64,000 bases of DNA. Source: Hyphomicrobiales bacterium. GTDB taxonomy: Bacteria > Pseudomonadota > Alphaproteobacteria > Rhizobiales > Rhizobiaceae. A program made the translations under genes and the position numbers. Of this stretch, positions 36,341 to 46,335 are shown one piece after another; the stretch's first letter is position 1, and each line of letters opens with the position of its first letter. The notes below the pieces were generated by a model. It was given only the letters and a program-made list of their open reading frames with translations, was not told the origin of the DNA and made no database searches. The stretch spans positions 400,724 through 464,723 of the forward strand of contig UCHD01000004.1 of NCBI GenBank assembly GCA_900472175.1, given 5' to 3'.

Positions 36341-37732
36341 TCAGGAAGGGCTGATCATTGTTTCGGGCCGAACCGCCGCGTCGAACTCCGCGTCGGTGAC
36401 GTAACCGCCACCTACGGCTTCTTCACGCAGGGTCGTGCCGTTCTTGTGTGCGGTCTTGGCGATCTTGGCGGCGTTGTCGTAGCCGATCTTCGGCGCAAGA
36501 GCGGTGACCAGCATCAAGGAGCGGTCGAGGGCTGCCTTGATATTGTCTTCGCGGGCTTCGATGCCGACAACGCAATTGTCGGTGAAGGAGACCACAGCGT
36601 CCGACAGGAGTTGAACCGACTGCAGGAAGTTATAGGCCATCAACGGATTGTAGACGTTGAGTTCGAAATGGCCCTGGCTGCCGGCAAAGGTTAGGGCCGC
36701 GTTGTTCCCGAATACCTGGACGCAGACCTGGGTCAGCGCTTCGCACTGGGTCGGGTTGACCTTGCCCGGCATGATCGACGAACCCGGTTCGTTTTCCGGC
36801 AGCGACAATTCGCCAAGGCCCGAACGTGGGCCGGAGCCGAGGAAGCGGATATCGTTGGCGATCTTGAACAGGGCAGCGGCTGCCGAATTGATGGCACCAT
36901 GGCTGAAGACCATCGAATCGTGAGCGGCCAGTGCCTCGAACTTGTTGGGTGCCGTGACAAACGCGATGCCGGTGATCTTGGCAATCTCGTCTGCAACCTT
37001 TTCGGCAAAGCCGATCGGTGCATTGAGGCCGGTTCCGACGGCCGTGCCGCCTTGCGCAAGTTCGCAAAGGCCGGGCAGGGTCATCTCGATGCGCTTGATC
37101 GAGGAGGCGACCTGTGCGGCATAGCCGGAAAACTCCTGGCCGAGCGTCAGCGGCGTGGCGTCCTGCGTGTGCGTGCGGCCGATCTTGATGATGTGATCGA
37201 AGGCCCTCACCTTGGCGACGAGGGCTGCATGCAGGTGCTTCAATGCCGGCAGGAGATCGTGGACGACGCGCTCGGCGCAGGCGATGTGCATGGCCGTCGG
37301 ATAGGTGTCGTTCGATGACTGGCTCATGTTGACGTGGTCGTTCGGGTGGACCGGCTTCTTTGAGCCCATGACGCCGCCGAGCATTTCGATCGCCCGGTTG
37401 GAAATGACTTCGTTGGCGTTCATGTTCGACTGCGTGCCGGATCCGGTCTGCCAGACGACGAGCGGAAAATGCGCGTCGAGCTTGCCGTCGATGACTTCCT
37501 GGGCGGCCGCGATGATGGCGTTGCCGACGGTCGGGTCAAGGCCCTGCAGTTCCATGTTGGCGCGGGCGGCGGCCTGCTTGACAATACCCAGCGCGCGTAC
37601 GATCGACAGCGGCTGCTTTTCCCAGCCGATCTTGAAGTTGCCGAGCGAGCGTTGTGCCTGTGCGCCCCAATAGCGGTCGCTGGCGACTTCGATCGGGCCG
37701 AACGTATCTGTTTCTGTGCGCGTTGATGTCAT
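36341..37732 (-). CDS. fumC: Fumarate hydratase class II
   Basis: Converts fumarate and malate in the TCA cycle, cytoplasmic homotetramer. 463 aa, normal length for the iron-free class. The start [16 protein letters not shown] (complement of 37730-37732, with AGGGA before it) gives the usual N-terminus. Signature [10 protein letters not shown] and the conserved [11 protein letters not shown] and [14 protein letters not shown] segments are intact. A terminator follows. Its own promoter must be in the 563-base gap to its right. Confidence 0.96.
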   Translation of the reverse strand: MTSTRTETDTFGPIEVASDRYWGAQAQRSLGNFKIGWEKQPLSIVRALGIVKQAAARANMELQGLDPTVGNAIIAAAQEVIDGKLDAHFPLVVWQTGSGTQSNMNANEVISNRAIEMLGGVMGSKKPVHPNDHVNMSQSSNDTYPTAMHIACAERVVHDLLPALKHLHAALVAKVRAFDHIIKIGRTHTQDATPLTLGQEFSGYAAQVASSIKRIEMTLPGLCELAQGGTAVGTGLNAPIGFAEKVADEIAKITGIAFVTAPNKFEALAAHDSMVFSHGAINSAAAALFKIANDIRFLGSGPRSGLGELSLPENEPGSSIMPGKVNPTQCEALTQVCVQVFGNNAALTFAGSQGHFELNVYNPLMAYNFLQSVQLLSDAVVSFTDNCVVGIEAREDNIKAALDRSLMLVTALAPKIGYDNAAKIAKTAHKNGTTLREEAVGGGYVTDAEFDAAVRPETMISPS

Positions 37733-38295
37733 CGTAATCCCTGCTTTCGTCATGCGGTGCAAGGCCGTGGCGGTTTCAAGGCCGGGCGGCGCAACACCGG
37801 AAGGTGGGTCTGGCCGCCGGGTGCGGCGGTCCGAAGCTGTGATGCGGTTCTCTCTGGCCCAGGTGGCCGGTGCTTGTAAAGAGCTTGCGGCGGCGTGCGC
37901 CATGCTACAATCGTTTAAAATACCGTCCACCCGGCGTTTCCTGCGATCCTCCGCAACATGGACCGGTCAGGCTGGAAAGCGGCGCTGATGCTGTGCCTTT
38001 TCAGACACAAGCGAGGCGGATAGTTTTGGCCGTTTCCACGGCAATTTCCTCAAAGACCGCCGAATTTTCCCATCGCCAAAAAATAATACAAGGAATTCAA
38101 ATTTTTGGGCACCATCATCCGTCTTCTTCCTGCAGGTGCTTTCACACATTTGTGACGGTCTGCGGAGGCCTTCCGGGGTGTGCGTTTCCTTTTCATTCAC
38201 CATCCTTTCTTATAAGTACGAAAGCCTGGTGACATGACGGAGCATCAGGCGCGAACCGCTGATGGCGGCAATGCGATACGGGGACGAGTGAGCCA
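37733..38295. other. 563-base divergent intergenic region (fumC / L,D-transpeptidase)
   Basis: No convincing gene was found. 38030-38130 is AT-richer and contains AAAAAATAATAC; 38190-38230 contains a short AT-rich stretch close to the right-hand gene. Promoters for both flanking genes should be here, but no good hexamer pair can be assigned. No riboswitch or repeat was recognised. Confidence 0.5.
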
Positions 38296-40173
38296 ATGAA
38301 GTTGATGAAGACTGCTGCGATCGTGACACTGATGACCGGGTGTGCGTTCGCCTCTCTCGGTGTGCAGCGCGCTGAGGCGCTGAATCTTCTGGATCTTTTC
38401 CGGAAGAAAAAACCAGTTGTCGAAGAGGTTCAGCCCCTGCCGGGTGTCGAGCAGACCCAGCCTGTGCAGAAGCAGGCCGCACGGCCGCTGCCGAAGGTGA
38501 CTTCGCCGCAGTATTATACGTACAAGGCTGAGCCGCTGCGCCGGATCGCCACGGCAAAGTTCGTCGATCCAGTCGTAACCGGGTCCGTTCGCAGCGACGT
38601 CCTGCCGCCGGCACCAGCCGCTGCGCTCACCGATGCCCGTCAGTTTCTCCCCGACGTCACGGCCTATGCGCCGGCCGATGTCGCCAAGGCGATCGAGACT
38701 TTCTATACCGGCCGCGATGGGTTCGTCTGGATTGATGGAGATGCCCCGAACGCAGCCGCCAAGGCGGCCCTGACGGTCCTGGGGCAGGCGGCAAGCGTCG
38801 GCCTCGATCCGCAGGATTACGCCGTCACCGTGCCTTCCGACACGTTCGACCGCAACGACATGGCTGCGCGTGAAAAATCGCTGGTCGAATTCGAGATCCA
38901 GCTGTCTGCCGCAACGCTCACCTATCTCGCCGACACCGTGCGTGGCCGGATCGATCCGAACAAGATTTCCGGCTATCACGATTTCAAGCGCAAGGACGTC
39001 AACCTAGCAGGCAAGCTGGGGAATATCGCCAGAAGCCACGACGTTGCTGCCTATCTGAATTCGCAGACGCCATCCGGCGTTGAATTCCAGGCGCTGAAGC
39101 GCGAACTGGCAACGCTGCAGGCGCAGACCGGTGATGCACCGCGCATCACGATTGCGCCGGGCACGCTTTTGAAGCCGGGTATCAGCAATCCGGAAATGGC
39201 CAATGTGGTCGCTGCCATCCGCGTCAAGGGTTCGGATGCGCTGAAGGTCGAACATGCGCTGACGCTGTCGGCCTACCAGGGCACGCCGGACTATACGCCG
39301 GAACTGGTGGCGCTGGTCGAAGGATTCCAGAAGGAACACGGGCTGACGCCGGACGGTGTTGTCGGCAAGGCGTCGATCCGTATCCTGACGGGTGGCGACA
39401 CCACCGAAAGCAAGGCTGCGAAAGTGCGGATCGCCATGGAGCAGGCGCGCTGGCTGCCCGCCGATCTTGGCAGTCGCTATGTCTTCATCAACCAGCCTGC
39501 CTACATGGTCTACTACCACGAGCAGGGCGCCGAGCAGTTTTCGATGCGGGTTGTCGTTGGTTCCAAGGCGCATCAGACATTCTTCTTCCAGGATGAGATC
39601 CAGACCGTCGAATTCAATCCGTACTGGGGCGTGCCGCAGTCGATCATCATCAACGAGATGCTGCCCAAGCTGCGCAGCGATCCGGGCTATCTGGATCGTC
39701 TCGGCTACCAGGTGGAACTGAAGGGGCGGCCGGTGTCGTCCTACGATGTCAACTGGAACGGTTCGACGGCCGGTGTGGCCGTGCGCCAACCGCCAAGCAG
39801 CGATAATGCGCTGGGCGAACTGAAGATCCTGTTCCCGAATACGCATGCCATCTACATGCACGACACGCCATCGAAGAGCTTCTTCAAGAAGGACGACCGA
39901 GCGCTGAGCCACGGCTGCGTGCGCCTCGCCGACCCGCGCAAGATGGCGGCTGCCGTGCTTGGCACGTCGGTCGAGGATATCGGCAAGCAGATCGCCGGTG
40001 GCCGCAACAAGGGCGTGTCCGTGCCGCAGAAGATTCCGGTCTATGTTGCCTATTTTACCGCATGGCCGAACAAGGACGGTACAGTCGAATATTTCCACGA
40101 CGTCTACGATCGCGACATGTACATGGAGCGCGCACTCGAAGCGACACGCGTGGCACGCCGCGCCGAAGGCTGA
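38296..40173 (+). CDS. L,D-transpeptidase with peptidoglycan-binding domain (YcbB type)
   Basis: 625 aa. A signal peptide is followed by a Pro/Gln-rich linker and an N-terminal scaffold domain (VAKAIETFYTGRDGFVW). A PG_binding_1 repeat lies near residues 330-370 (VEGFQKEHGLTPDGVVG). The catalytic YkuD domain ends in LSHGCVRLADPRKM with the active Cys. It forms 3-3 crosslinks in peptidoglycan or attaches proteins to it. Long YcbB-type L,D-transpeptidases are characteristic of Rhizobiales, where polar growth depends heavily on such links. A strong terminator follows at 40204. Confidence 0.93.
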   Translation: MKLMKTAAIVTLMTGCAFASLGVQRAEALNLLDLFRKKKPVVEEVQPLPGVEQTQPVQKQAARPLPKVTSPQYYTYKAEPLRRIATAKFVDPVVTGSVRSDVLPPAPAAALTDARQFLPDVTAYAPADVAKAIETFYTGRDGFVWIDGDAPNAAAKAALTVLGQAASVGLDPQDYAVTVPSDTFDRNDMAAREKSLVEFEIQLSAATLTYLADTVRGRIDPNKISGYHDFKRKDVNLAGKLGNIARSHDVAAYLNSQTPSGVEFQALKRELATLQAQTGDAPRITIAPGTLLKPGISNPEMANVVAAIRVKGSDALKVEHALTLSAYQGTPDYTPELVALVEGFQKEHGLTPDGVVGKASIRILTGGDTTESKAAKVRIAMEQARWLPADLGSRYVFINQPAYMVYYHEQGAEQFSMRVVVGSKAHQTFFFQDEIQTVEFNPYWGVPQSIIINEMLPKLRSDPGYLDRLGYQVELKGRPVSSYDVNWNGSTAGVAVRQPPSSDNALGELKILFPNTHAIYMHDTPSKSFFKKDDRALSHGCVRLADPRKMAAAVLGTSVEDIGKQIAGGRNKGVSVPQKIPVYVAYFTAWPNKDGTVEYFHDVYDRDMYMERALEATRVARRAEG

Positions 40174-40196
40174 GGGCGGTCGCCGGATCGATCGAC

Positions 40197-40225
40197 AAAA
40201 AAAGGCGGCTTCGAGCCGCCTTTTT
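40197..40225. terminator. Bidirectional intrinsic terminator
   Basis: GGCGGCT (40204-40210) pairs with AGCCGCC (40214-40220). A-run to the left and TTTTT to the right allow it to end both the rightward L,D-transpeptidase and the leftward gph transcripts. Confidence 0.88.
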
Positions 40226-40241
40226 CATGTCCAAGTGCGCT

Positions 40242-40919
40242 TTATGCCCGGGCGATCAGGCGTTCGATGAGGTCAGGGGTCAGTTCGTCGAAATGGCGGA
40301 CGATGATATCGGGCTGAAGGCTTTCGACGGGCACGTCGGAATAGCCGAAGGGAACGCCGATCGAGCGAACGGAGGCGTTTTTCGCGACGAGGATGTCGTT
40401 GAGGCTATCGCCGACCATTACCGATTTCTCCGGCGATCCGCCGGCCATGCGAATGGTCGACAGAAGATGCTCGGCATCCGGCTTGCGCACGGCAAAGGTG
40501 TCGCCGCCGGTGATCGCAGCGAAACGGGAGGTCAGACCAAGCCCCTCCAGCAGGCTCCTGGCCAGCATTTCCAGTTTGTTGGTGCAGACGGCCAGCGTAT
40601 AGCCGGCTGCAGACAGGCGGTCCATGGCGGTGACAACGCCGGGATAGGGGAACGAATCGCCCGGCATCGAGCCATGATAGAAGTCGATGAATTCCTTCAT
40701 CTGCCAATCGAGGTCCGTGCTGGAGAGTGCCTGGCCGCGCAGGGTGAAGGTGCGCTCGATCATCGCCTTGGCGCCGTGGCCAACGAGATGCGTCAGGTCG
40801 TCATAGGTCACCGGTGCGAGCCCTGCCTGCGTGACCGCATGGTTGAGGCTTGCGACCAGATCGGGTGCTGTATCGACGAGGGTTCCATCAAGATCAAAGA
40901 CGACAACGGATGCGGACAC
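40242..40919 (-). CDS. gph: Phosphoglycolate phosphatase
   Basis: 225 aa HAD-superfamily enzyme. Motif I is VVFDLDGTLVDTAPDL, motif II the CTNK segment, motif III the KPDAEHL segment, and motif IV is MVGDSLNDILVAKNA. A GTG at 40917-40919 is the likely start, with AGAGG before it; the longer upstream frame is not family-like. It removes 2-phosphoglycolate formed during repair of DNA ends or by oxygenase side reactions. Close to rpiA on the opposite strand, a common arrangement in Rhizobiaceae. Confidence 0.9.
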   Translation of the reverse strand: MSASVVVFDLDGTLVDTAPDLVASLNHAVTQAGLAPVTYDDLTHLVGHGAKAMIERTFTLRGQALSSTDLDWQMKEFIDFYHGSMPGDSFPYPGVVTAMDRLSAAGYTLAVCTNKLEMLARSLLEGLGLTSRFAAITGGDTFAVRKPDAEHLLSTIRMAGGSPEKSVMVGDSLNDILVAKNASVRSIGVPFGYSDVPVESLQPDIIVRHFDELTPDLIERLIARA

Positions 40920-41138
40920 TGGAACCTCTTGAAACCTGTGGGAATGTTGCCATCCGGGTAGGGTAAGCCGCAGGAAAAAGCAATTGCAACTTTCCGCGAT
41001 CGTGCCCGCCATCCAATTGCATGGCTGCGCTATTGGGGCTTTTGTTTGCCGTTGCAGCCGTGTAAACGTCTCAGCGGAACGAAGGGGCGCGAGGTTTTTA
41101 CTGCCGCCCATCGGCGCGTTTTGAGGAGAATGTGGCGC

Positions 41139-41831
41139 ATGGACGCCCGTCAAATGAAGATCAAGGCTGCAGCGGCAGCGCTCGACTATGTCGAAGACGG
41201 CATGAGACTTGGGATCGGTACCGGTTCGACGGCGGAAGAATTCGTCCGTCTGCTGGCCGAAAAGGTAGCAACCGGCTTTCGGGTCGAGGGCGTACCGACA
41301 TCGGAGCGCACGGCAAGACTTTGCGTTGAACTCGGCGTGCCGCTGAAGTCGCTTGAGGAACTACCGGAACTCGACCTGACGATCGATGGCGCGGATGAAG
41401 TGGATCCGATGCTGCGGCTGATCAAGGGCGGCGGCGGTGCGCTGTTGCGTGAAAAGATCGTTGCCTGCGCATCGGCGCGGATGATCGTCATTGCCGACGA
41501 GACCAAGGTGGTCGAGACGCTCGGCGCTTTCAAACTGCCGATCGAAGTGAATATCTTCGGGCTGGCGTCCACCCGCATTGCCATTGAAAAGCTTGCAGAA
41601 CGGCACGGACTTTCCGGAGAAATCTCGGTCCGCGCTTCGGGCGATGGGCCGTTCATGACGGACGGTGGACATCTGATTCTGGATGCATCTTTTGGCCGCA
41701 TTCCTGATGCAGATGCGCTTGCACGCGAACTGAACGCCATTCCCGGCGTGGTCGAACATGGACTATTCATCGGCATCGCATCGCTTGCCATCATCGCCGG
41801 TCCGGCGGGGGCGAGGGTGATGACGGCTTGA
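41139..41831 (+). CDS. rpiA: Ribose-5-phosphate isomerase A
   Basis: 230 aa, non-oxidative pentose phosphate enzyme. The [12 protein letters not shown] phosphate loop, [11 protein letters not shown] with catalytic Asp residues, and the [13 protein letters not shown] segment are all intact. ATG at 41139 has GAGGAG about ten bases before it; an ATG at 41130 is too close to that site. It is divergent from gph. The next gene (DUF2059) follows 160 bases later. Confidence 0.95.
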   Translation: MDARQMKIKAAAAALDYVEDGMRLGIGTGSTAEEFVRLLAEKVATGFRVEGVPTSERTARLCVELGVPLKSLEELPELDLTIDGADEVDPMLRLIKGGGGALLREKIVACASARMIVIADETKVVETLGAFKLPIEVNIFGLASTRIAIEKLAERHGLSGEISVRASGDGPFMTDGGHLILDASFGRIPDADALARELNAIPGVVEHGLFIGIASLAIIAGPAGARVMTA

Positions 41832-41990
41832 CCGGTTGCGGCCGAAGAGGTCGCGCCGGATTGTTATGGCGCCGCCGCCGGTCGGGATTGCCCGATGCAG
41901 TGGCGACAGCTTTAAAATTGGATTATGCAGGGGTTCGCAGGTGCAAGACGCGCGCGCAACCCGGCGTCAACTGACAGGAGCGTTACAGAC

Positions 41991-42542
41991 ATGATCAATT
42001 TCGCAGGTCTCGGCCGTACAATGGCTGCAACGGCCATCATCCTTTCTGCCGTCATGGTTCCGGCCTTGCGGGCACAGGATGTCACGGACGAACAAATCAA
42101 GGCTGCGCGCGCCGCCATTGCCGCGATCAATGCCACCAACGGTTTTGACAACATCCTGCCGAACCTGGCCGAACGCCTGAAGACGACGCTCATCCAGTCC
42201 TCGCCAAACTATGAAGACCTGATTTCCAAGACGGTTGATGCCAAGGCTCTTGAGCTGGCTGCCCGCCGCGCCGATCTTGAGCGTGAAGCGGCAACGATCT
42301 ATGCCAAGACCTTTACCGTCGAACAGCTGAACGCGATTGCGACCTTCTATACGTCCGACGCCGGCAAGAAGCTCTTGAACGACGGCCCGATCGCTTCGCG
42401 CGAGATGATCAAGGCTGCCGACATCTGGGGCGCCGGTATTTCCCGCGACCTGAATGCGGCTGCGACCAAGGAGCTGAGCGCAACGCTGACCGCCGGCCAG
42501 CAGCCGATCGATGGTGCGGCGCCGGTAACGCCCACCCCATAA
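41991..42542 (+). CDS. DUF2059 periplasmic protein
   Basis: 183 aa. Signal peptide MINFAGLGRTMAATAIILSA ends near ALRAQD. The mature part is helical and carries the DUF2059 pattern AATIYAKTFTVEQLNAIATF followed by YTSDAGKKLL. ACAGGAGCG precedes the ATG. The C-terminus is Ala/Pro-rich. The function of the family is unknown. It is followed by an intrinsic terminator at 42590. Confidence 0.85.
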   Translation: MINFAGLGRTMAATAIILSAVMVPALRAQDVTDEQIKAARAAIAAINATNGFDNILPNLAERLKTTLIQSSPNYEDLISKTVDAKALELAARRADLEREAATIYAKTFTVEQLNAIATFYTSDAGKKLLNDGPIASREMIKAADIWGAGISRDLNAAATKELSATLTAGQQPIDGAAPVTPTP

Positions 42543-42589
42543 GCGGCGGCTGCCGATAGAACGGCCGCCTGCCTCACGCCGAATTGCTT

Positions 42590-42619
42590 AAGCCCGGGTC
42601 ATTCCGGGCTTTTCATTTT
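42590..42619 (+). terminator. Intrinsic terminator after the DUF2059 gene
   Basis: AAGCCCGG (42590-42597) pairs with CCGGGCTT (42604-42611), then TTCATTTTG. Located 47 bases after the stop. Confidence 0.82.
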
Positions 42620-42747
42620 GTATCCTGCCACCCTATATCACCATCACACGGCGGAATCGCCGGTGAGGCGCGTTTTGTCCTTCGCGACGGCAGCCTTGCC
42701 CCGGCCCTGCCTTCCTTCGCATATGACCCTGCCGGGAGTATTTCATC

Positions 42748-44139
42748 ATGGCTTCTTTCGATTATGACCTCTTCGTTATTGGCGGCGGTTCCGGCGGCGT
42801 GCGCAGCGGCCGGCTGGCCGCGGCCATGGGCAAGAAGGTGGCGATTGCCGAAGAATTCCGCTACGGCGGCACCTGCGTGATCCGCGGCTGCGTTCCAAAG
42901 AAGCTCTACGTCTATGCGTCGCAGTTTGCCGAGCATTTCGAGGATGCAGCAGGGTTTGGCTGGACCGTCGGCGAAAGCACGTTCGACTGGAAGAAACTGG
43001 TCGCGGCCAAGGATAAGGAAATCACCCGGCTGGAGGGGCTCTATCAGAAGGGTCTGGCCAATGCCGGCGCGGAAATCCTGCATGAACGGGCGGAGCTGAC
43101 CGGGCCAAACACGATCAAGCTGAAAAACAGCGGCAGGACCGTCACGGCCGAGCGGATCGTCATCGCCGTCGGAGGCCATCCGACGCCGCATGATGCGCTG
43201 CCGGGCCATGAGCTCTGCATCAGCTCGAACGAAGCCTTCGATCTGCCGGAACTGCCGAAATCGATCGTGATTGCCGGCGGTGGCTATATCGCGGTTGAAT
43301 TTGCCAATGTCTTCCATGGCCTCGGCGTCGAGACGACGCTGATCTATCGCGGCAAGGAAATTCTGTCGCGTTTCGACCAGGACATGCGCCGCGGGCTGCA
43401 TGCCGCGATGGAGCAGAAGGGTATCCGCATCCTGTGCGAGGACCTGATCCAGTCCGTCAGCAAAAATGCCGATGGCAGGCTGGCGGTGGAAACAAAGAAA
43501 CATGGCGCCCTGACCGCCGATCAGGTGATGCTGGCGCTCGGCCGCGTGCCGAACACCAAGGGGCTTGGCCTGGAGGCGGCCGGTGTGGCGGTCAACGAGC
43601 GTGGAGCGATCATCATCGACGCTTTTTCGCGCACCAGTGCTGCTGGCGTCTATGCGCTCGGTGATGTGACCGACCGGGTGCAACTGACGCCCGTCGCCAT
43701 CCACGAGGCGATGTGCTTCATCGAGACGGAGTATAAGGGCAACCCGACATCCCCGGACCATGACTTGATCGCGACTGCGGTGTTCTCGCAGCCGGAAATC
43801 GGTACGGTCGGGCTCTCGGAAGAGGAAGCCGCCAAAAAGTTCGATGATCTGGAAATCTACCGGGCCGAATTCCGCCCCATGAAGGCGACGCTTTCGGGAC
43901 GGGCCGAAAAGACGATCATGAAGCTGATCGTCAATGCCAGCGACCGCAAGGTGCTGGGCGCTCACATCCTCGGTCACGAGGCCGGCGAAATGGCGCAATT
44001 GCTTGGAATTACGCTGAAAGCCGGCTGCACCAAGAATGATTTCGACCGGACGATGGCGGTGCATCCGACGGCGTCGGAAGAGCTGGTGACGATGTACAAT
44101 CCGAGCTACCGCGTCAAAAACGGCGAGCGGATCGGATAA
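42748..44139 (+). CDS. gor: Glutathione-disulfide reductase
   Basis: 463 aa flavoprotein that regenerates reduced glutathione with NADPH. FAD site VIGGGSGGVRSGRLAA, redox-active GGTCVIRGCVPKK, NAD(P) site IVIAGGGYIAVEFANVF and the C-terminal HPTASEELVTM (catalytic His-Glu) are intact. GGGAG stands ten bases before the ATG. Its product glutathione is the nominal cofactor of GFA-fold proteins, three of which are encoded in this window. A promoter for the next gene starts about 80 bases downstream. Confidence 0.95.
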   Translation: MASFDYDLFVIGGGSGGVRSGRLAAAMGKKVAIAEEFRYGGTCVIRGCVPKKLYVYASQFAEHFEDAAGFGWTVGESTFDWKKLVAAKDKEITRLEGLYQKGLANAGAEILHERAELTGPNTIKLKNSGRTVTAERIVIAVGGHPTPHDALPGHELCISSNEAFDLPELPKSIVIAGGGYIAVEFANVFHGLGVETTLIYRGKEILSRFDQDMRRGLHAAMEQKGIRILCEDLIQSVSKNADGRLAVETKKHGALTADQVMLALGRVPNTKGLGLEAAGVAVNERGAIIIDAFSRTSAAGVYALGDVTDRVQLTPVAIHEAMCFIETEYKGNPTSPDHDLIATAVFSQPEIGTVGLSEEEAAKKFDDLEIYRAEFRPMKATLSGRAEKTIMKLIVNASDRKVLGAHILGHEAGEMAQLLGITLKAGCTKNDFDRTMAVHPTASEELVTMYNPSYRVKNGERIG

Positions 44140-44221
44140 GCGCACAGGCTATTGGGCCGCAGGCACGGTGGCAAAGGGCAGGGTGCGTCCAGACTGGGCG
44201 CACTTTGCTGGCACAATGGCT

Positions 44222-44249
44222 TTGCAATCCCCATGTTAACGTTTATAAG
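44222..44249 (+). promoter_or_regulatory. Putative sigma-70-type promoter of the DAHP synthase gene
   Basis: TTGCAA (44222-44227), 16-base spacer, TATAAG (44244-44249). It leaves a leader of about 160 bases before the gene start at 44415. The leader has several GC-rich stems but no short Trp/Phe/Tyr-rich ORF was seen, so classic attenuation is not evident. Confidence 0.5.
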
Positions 44250-44414
44250 CCCGCATCCGCGAAATCGCCGTTTTCCTGAGAGGGAGGGCTGCGGTGCAGG
44301 AATTGTGCCGTTGATACACGGTTCAAAACCGGTTTCAGGCGGCACCGTCCGGATGTGATCCGGCGATGCGACTGCTGCTGCGGCGGACCTTGCGCAAGAG
44401 AACAGGTGATCGAT

Positions 44415-45788
44415 ATGGTACAGAATTGGACCCCGAACAGCTGGCGGCAGAAGCCCATCCAGCAGGTGCCGGATTTTCCGGATATGGCAGCGCTCGCGGC
44501 CGCCGAAGCGCAGCTCGCGACCTATCCGCCGCTGGTTTTTGCCGGCGAGGCTCGCCGTCTGAAGAGCCAGCTTGCCAATGTTTCGGAAGGCAAGGGTTTC
44601 CTCTTACAGGGTGGCGATTGCGCCGAGAGCTTTGCCGAACATGGCGCGGACACCATCCGCGACTTCTTCCGCGCGTTCCTGCAGATGGCCGTTGTCCTGA
44701 CGTTCGGTGCCCAGCAGCCGGTCGTCAAGGTCGGCCGCATTGCCGGCCAGTTCGCCAAGCCGCGCTCCTCCAATATCGAGAAGCAGGGTGACATCGAGCT
44801 GCCGAGCTATCGGGGCGACATCATCAACGGCATCGAATTCACCGAGAAGGCCCGTATTCCAGACCCGGAACGCCAGATCATGGCGTACCGCCAGTCGGCT
44901 GCGACGCTGAACCTTCTGCGCGCCTTCGCGATGGGCGGTTACGCCAATCTCGACAACGTGCACCAGTGGATGCTGGGTTTCGTCAAGGAAAGCCCGCAGG
45001 CCGAGCGTTATCGCAAGCTCGCCAACCGGATTTCCGAAACCATGGATTTCATGAAGGCGATCGGCATTACGCCGGAAACCAATCCGAACCTGCGCGAAAC
45101 CGATTTCTTCACCAGCCACGAGGCACTGCTGCTCGGCTACGAACAGGCGCTGACCCGCGTCGATTCGACGTCGGGCGACTGGTACGCCACGTCCGGCCAC
45201 ATGATCTGGATCGGCGACCGTACCCGCCAGGCTGACCACGCACATATTGAATATTGCCGTGGTATCAAGAATCCGCTGGGTCTGAAATGCGGCCCGTCGC
45301 TGACAGCTGATGGCCTGATCGAACTGATCGACCTGCTCAACCCGCAGAACGAAGCTGGCCGACTGACGCTGATCTGCCGCTTCGGTCATGACAAGGTTGC
45401 CGAAAATCTGCCGCGCCTGATCCGTGCGGTCGAGAAGGAAGGCCGCAAGGTCGTCTGGTCCTGCGATCCGATGCACGGCAACACGATCACGCTCAACAAC
45501 TACAAGACCCGTCCGTTCGAGCGGATCCTGTCGGAAGTCGAAAGCTTCTTCCAGATCCACCGCGCCGAGGGAACGCATCCGGGCGGCATCCATATCGAGA
45601 TGACCGGTAATGACGTGACGGAGTGCACCGGTGGTGCGCGTGCGCTGTCGGGCGCCGATCTCGCCGATCGCTACCACACCCATTGCGACCCGCGTCTCAA
45701 CGCCGATCAGGCGCTGGAACTGGCCTTCCTTCTTGCTGAGCGCATGAAGGGTGGCCGCGACGAAAAACGGATGGTCGTCAACGGCTGA
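44415..45788 (+). CDS. aroG: 3-deoxy-7-phosphoheptulonate synthase, class II
   Basis: 457 aa plant-type enzyme for the first step of the shikimate pathway. [20 protein letters not shown] is the standard N-terminus. It contains [49 protein letters not shown] and [15 protein letters not shown] with the metal-binding residues. Class II enzymes are typical of Rhizobiaceae; allosteric residues are not assigned here. A promoter (44222) and terminator (45833) bracket it as a single-gene unit. Confidence 0.94.
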   Translation: MVQNWTPNSWRQKPIQQVPDFPDMAALAAAEAQLATYPPLVFAGEARRLKSQLANVSEGKGFLLQGGDCAESFAEHGADTIRDFFRAFLQMAVVLTFGAQQPVVKVGRIAGQFAKPRSSNIEKQGDIELPSYRGDIINGIEFTEKARIPDPERQIMAYRQSAATLNLLRAFAMGGYANLDNVHQWMLGFVKESPQAERYRKLANRISETMDFMKAIGITPETNPNLRETDFFTSHEALLLGYEQALTRVDSTSGDWYATSGHMIWIGDRTRQADHAHIEYCRGIKNPLGLKCGPSLTADGLIELIDLLNPQNEAGRLTLICRFGHDKVAENLPRLIRAVEKEGRKVVWSCDPMHGNTITLNNYKTRPFERILSEVESFFQIHRAEGTHPGGIHIEMTGNDVTECTGGARALSGADLADRYHTHCDPRLNADQALELAFLLAERMKGGRDEKRMVVNG

Positions 45789-45832
45789 TCAGCGCCGCTG
45801 ATCAAAACCTTGAACGCATTGAATTTGACAGG

Positions 45833-45866
45833 GCCGGGCCAGCTGACGAAGCTGGTCCGGCTTTTT
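45833..45866 (+). terminator. Intrinsic terminator of the DAHP synthase gene
   Basis: A 12-bp stem with one mismatch (45833-45844 with 45850-45861), loop GACGA, then TTTTT (45862-45866). Confidence 0.88.
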
Positions 45867-45910
45867 GCTGTCCGCATCATGGGCAGGATTTTCAGTTCAG
45901 GGGGACGAAC

Positions 45911-46309
45911 ATGGCACTCGAAAACAACGGATCGTGCAATTGCGGCGCGATCCGCTTCCGGACACGCGGGCGGCTGCGTGAGGTGATTGCCTGCCATTGT
46001 TCCCAATGCCGCAAGCAGACCGGCCTCTATTATGCCGCGACCAATGTTCTTGACAGCGAGCTTGATGTTGAAGGGGCGGACGATGTCACCTGGTACCGGT
46101 CAAGTCCGCAGGCGCGCCGCGGGTTCTGCAGGACCTGTGGTTCAGCACTGTTCTGGAAGATGGATGGTCTCGATTATACGTCGATCATGGCCGGGGTTTT
46201 CGATAGCCCGACCGGCCTGTCCTTCGGCGTCCACATCTTCTGCGCCGACAAGGGCGATTTCTACGAGATCAATGACGGTCTGCCGCAATTTGCACAGTCA
46301 AGCGGCTGA
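45911..46309 (+). CDS. GFA family zinc protein 3
   Basis: 132 aa. GGGGGAC stands before the ATG. Zinc motifs CNCGAIRF, CHCSQCRKQTG and GFCRTCGS are complete. Third GFA-fold gene in the window and quite diverged from the others. It follows the DAHP synthase terminator and precedes a convergent regulator-like gene by 26 bases. Substrate unknown. Confidence 0.86.
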   Translation: MALENNGSCNCGAIRFRTRGRLREVIACHCSQCRKQTGLYYAATNVLDSELDVEGADDVTWYRSSPQARRGFCRTCGSALFWKMDGLDYTSIMAGVFDSPTGLSFGVHIFCADKGDFYEINDGLPQFAQSSG

Positions 46310-46335
46310 TGGTTCCGGCGAGCGGGCTGCCTTCC

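Noticed and set aside
42613..44145. Long minus-strand frame across gor
   Set aside because: It is the shadow of the glutathione reductase gene; no motifs or ribosome site were found. Similar shadows occur opposite the histidine kinase, nadE and the L,D-transpeptidase genes.
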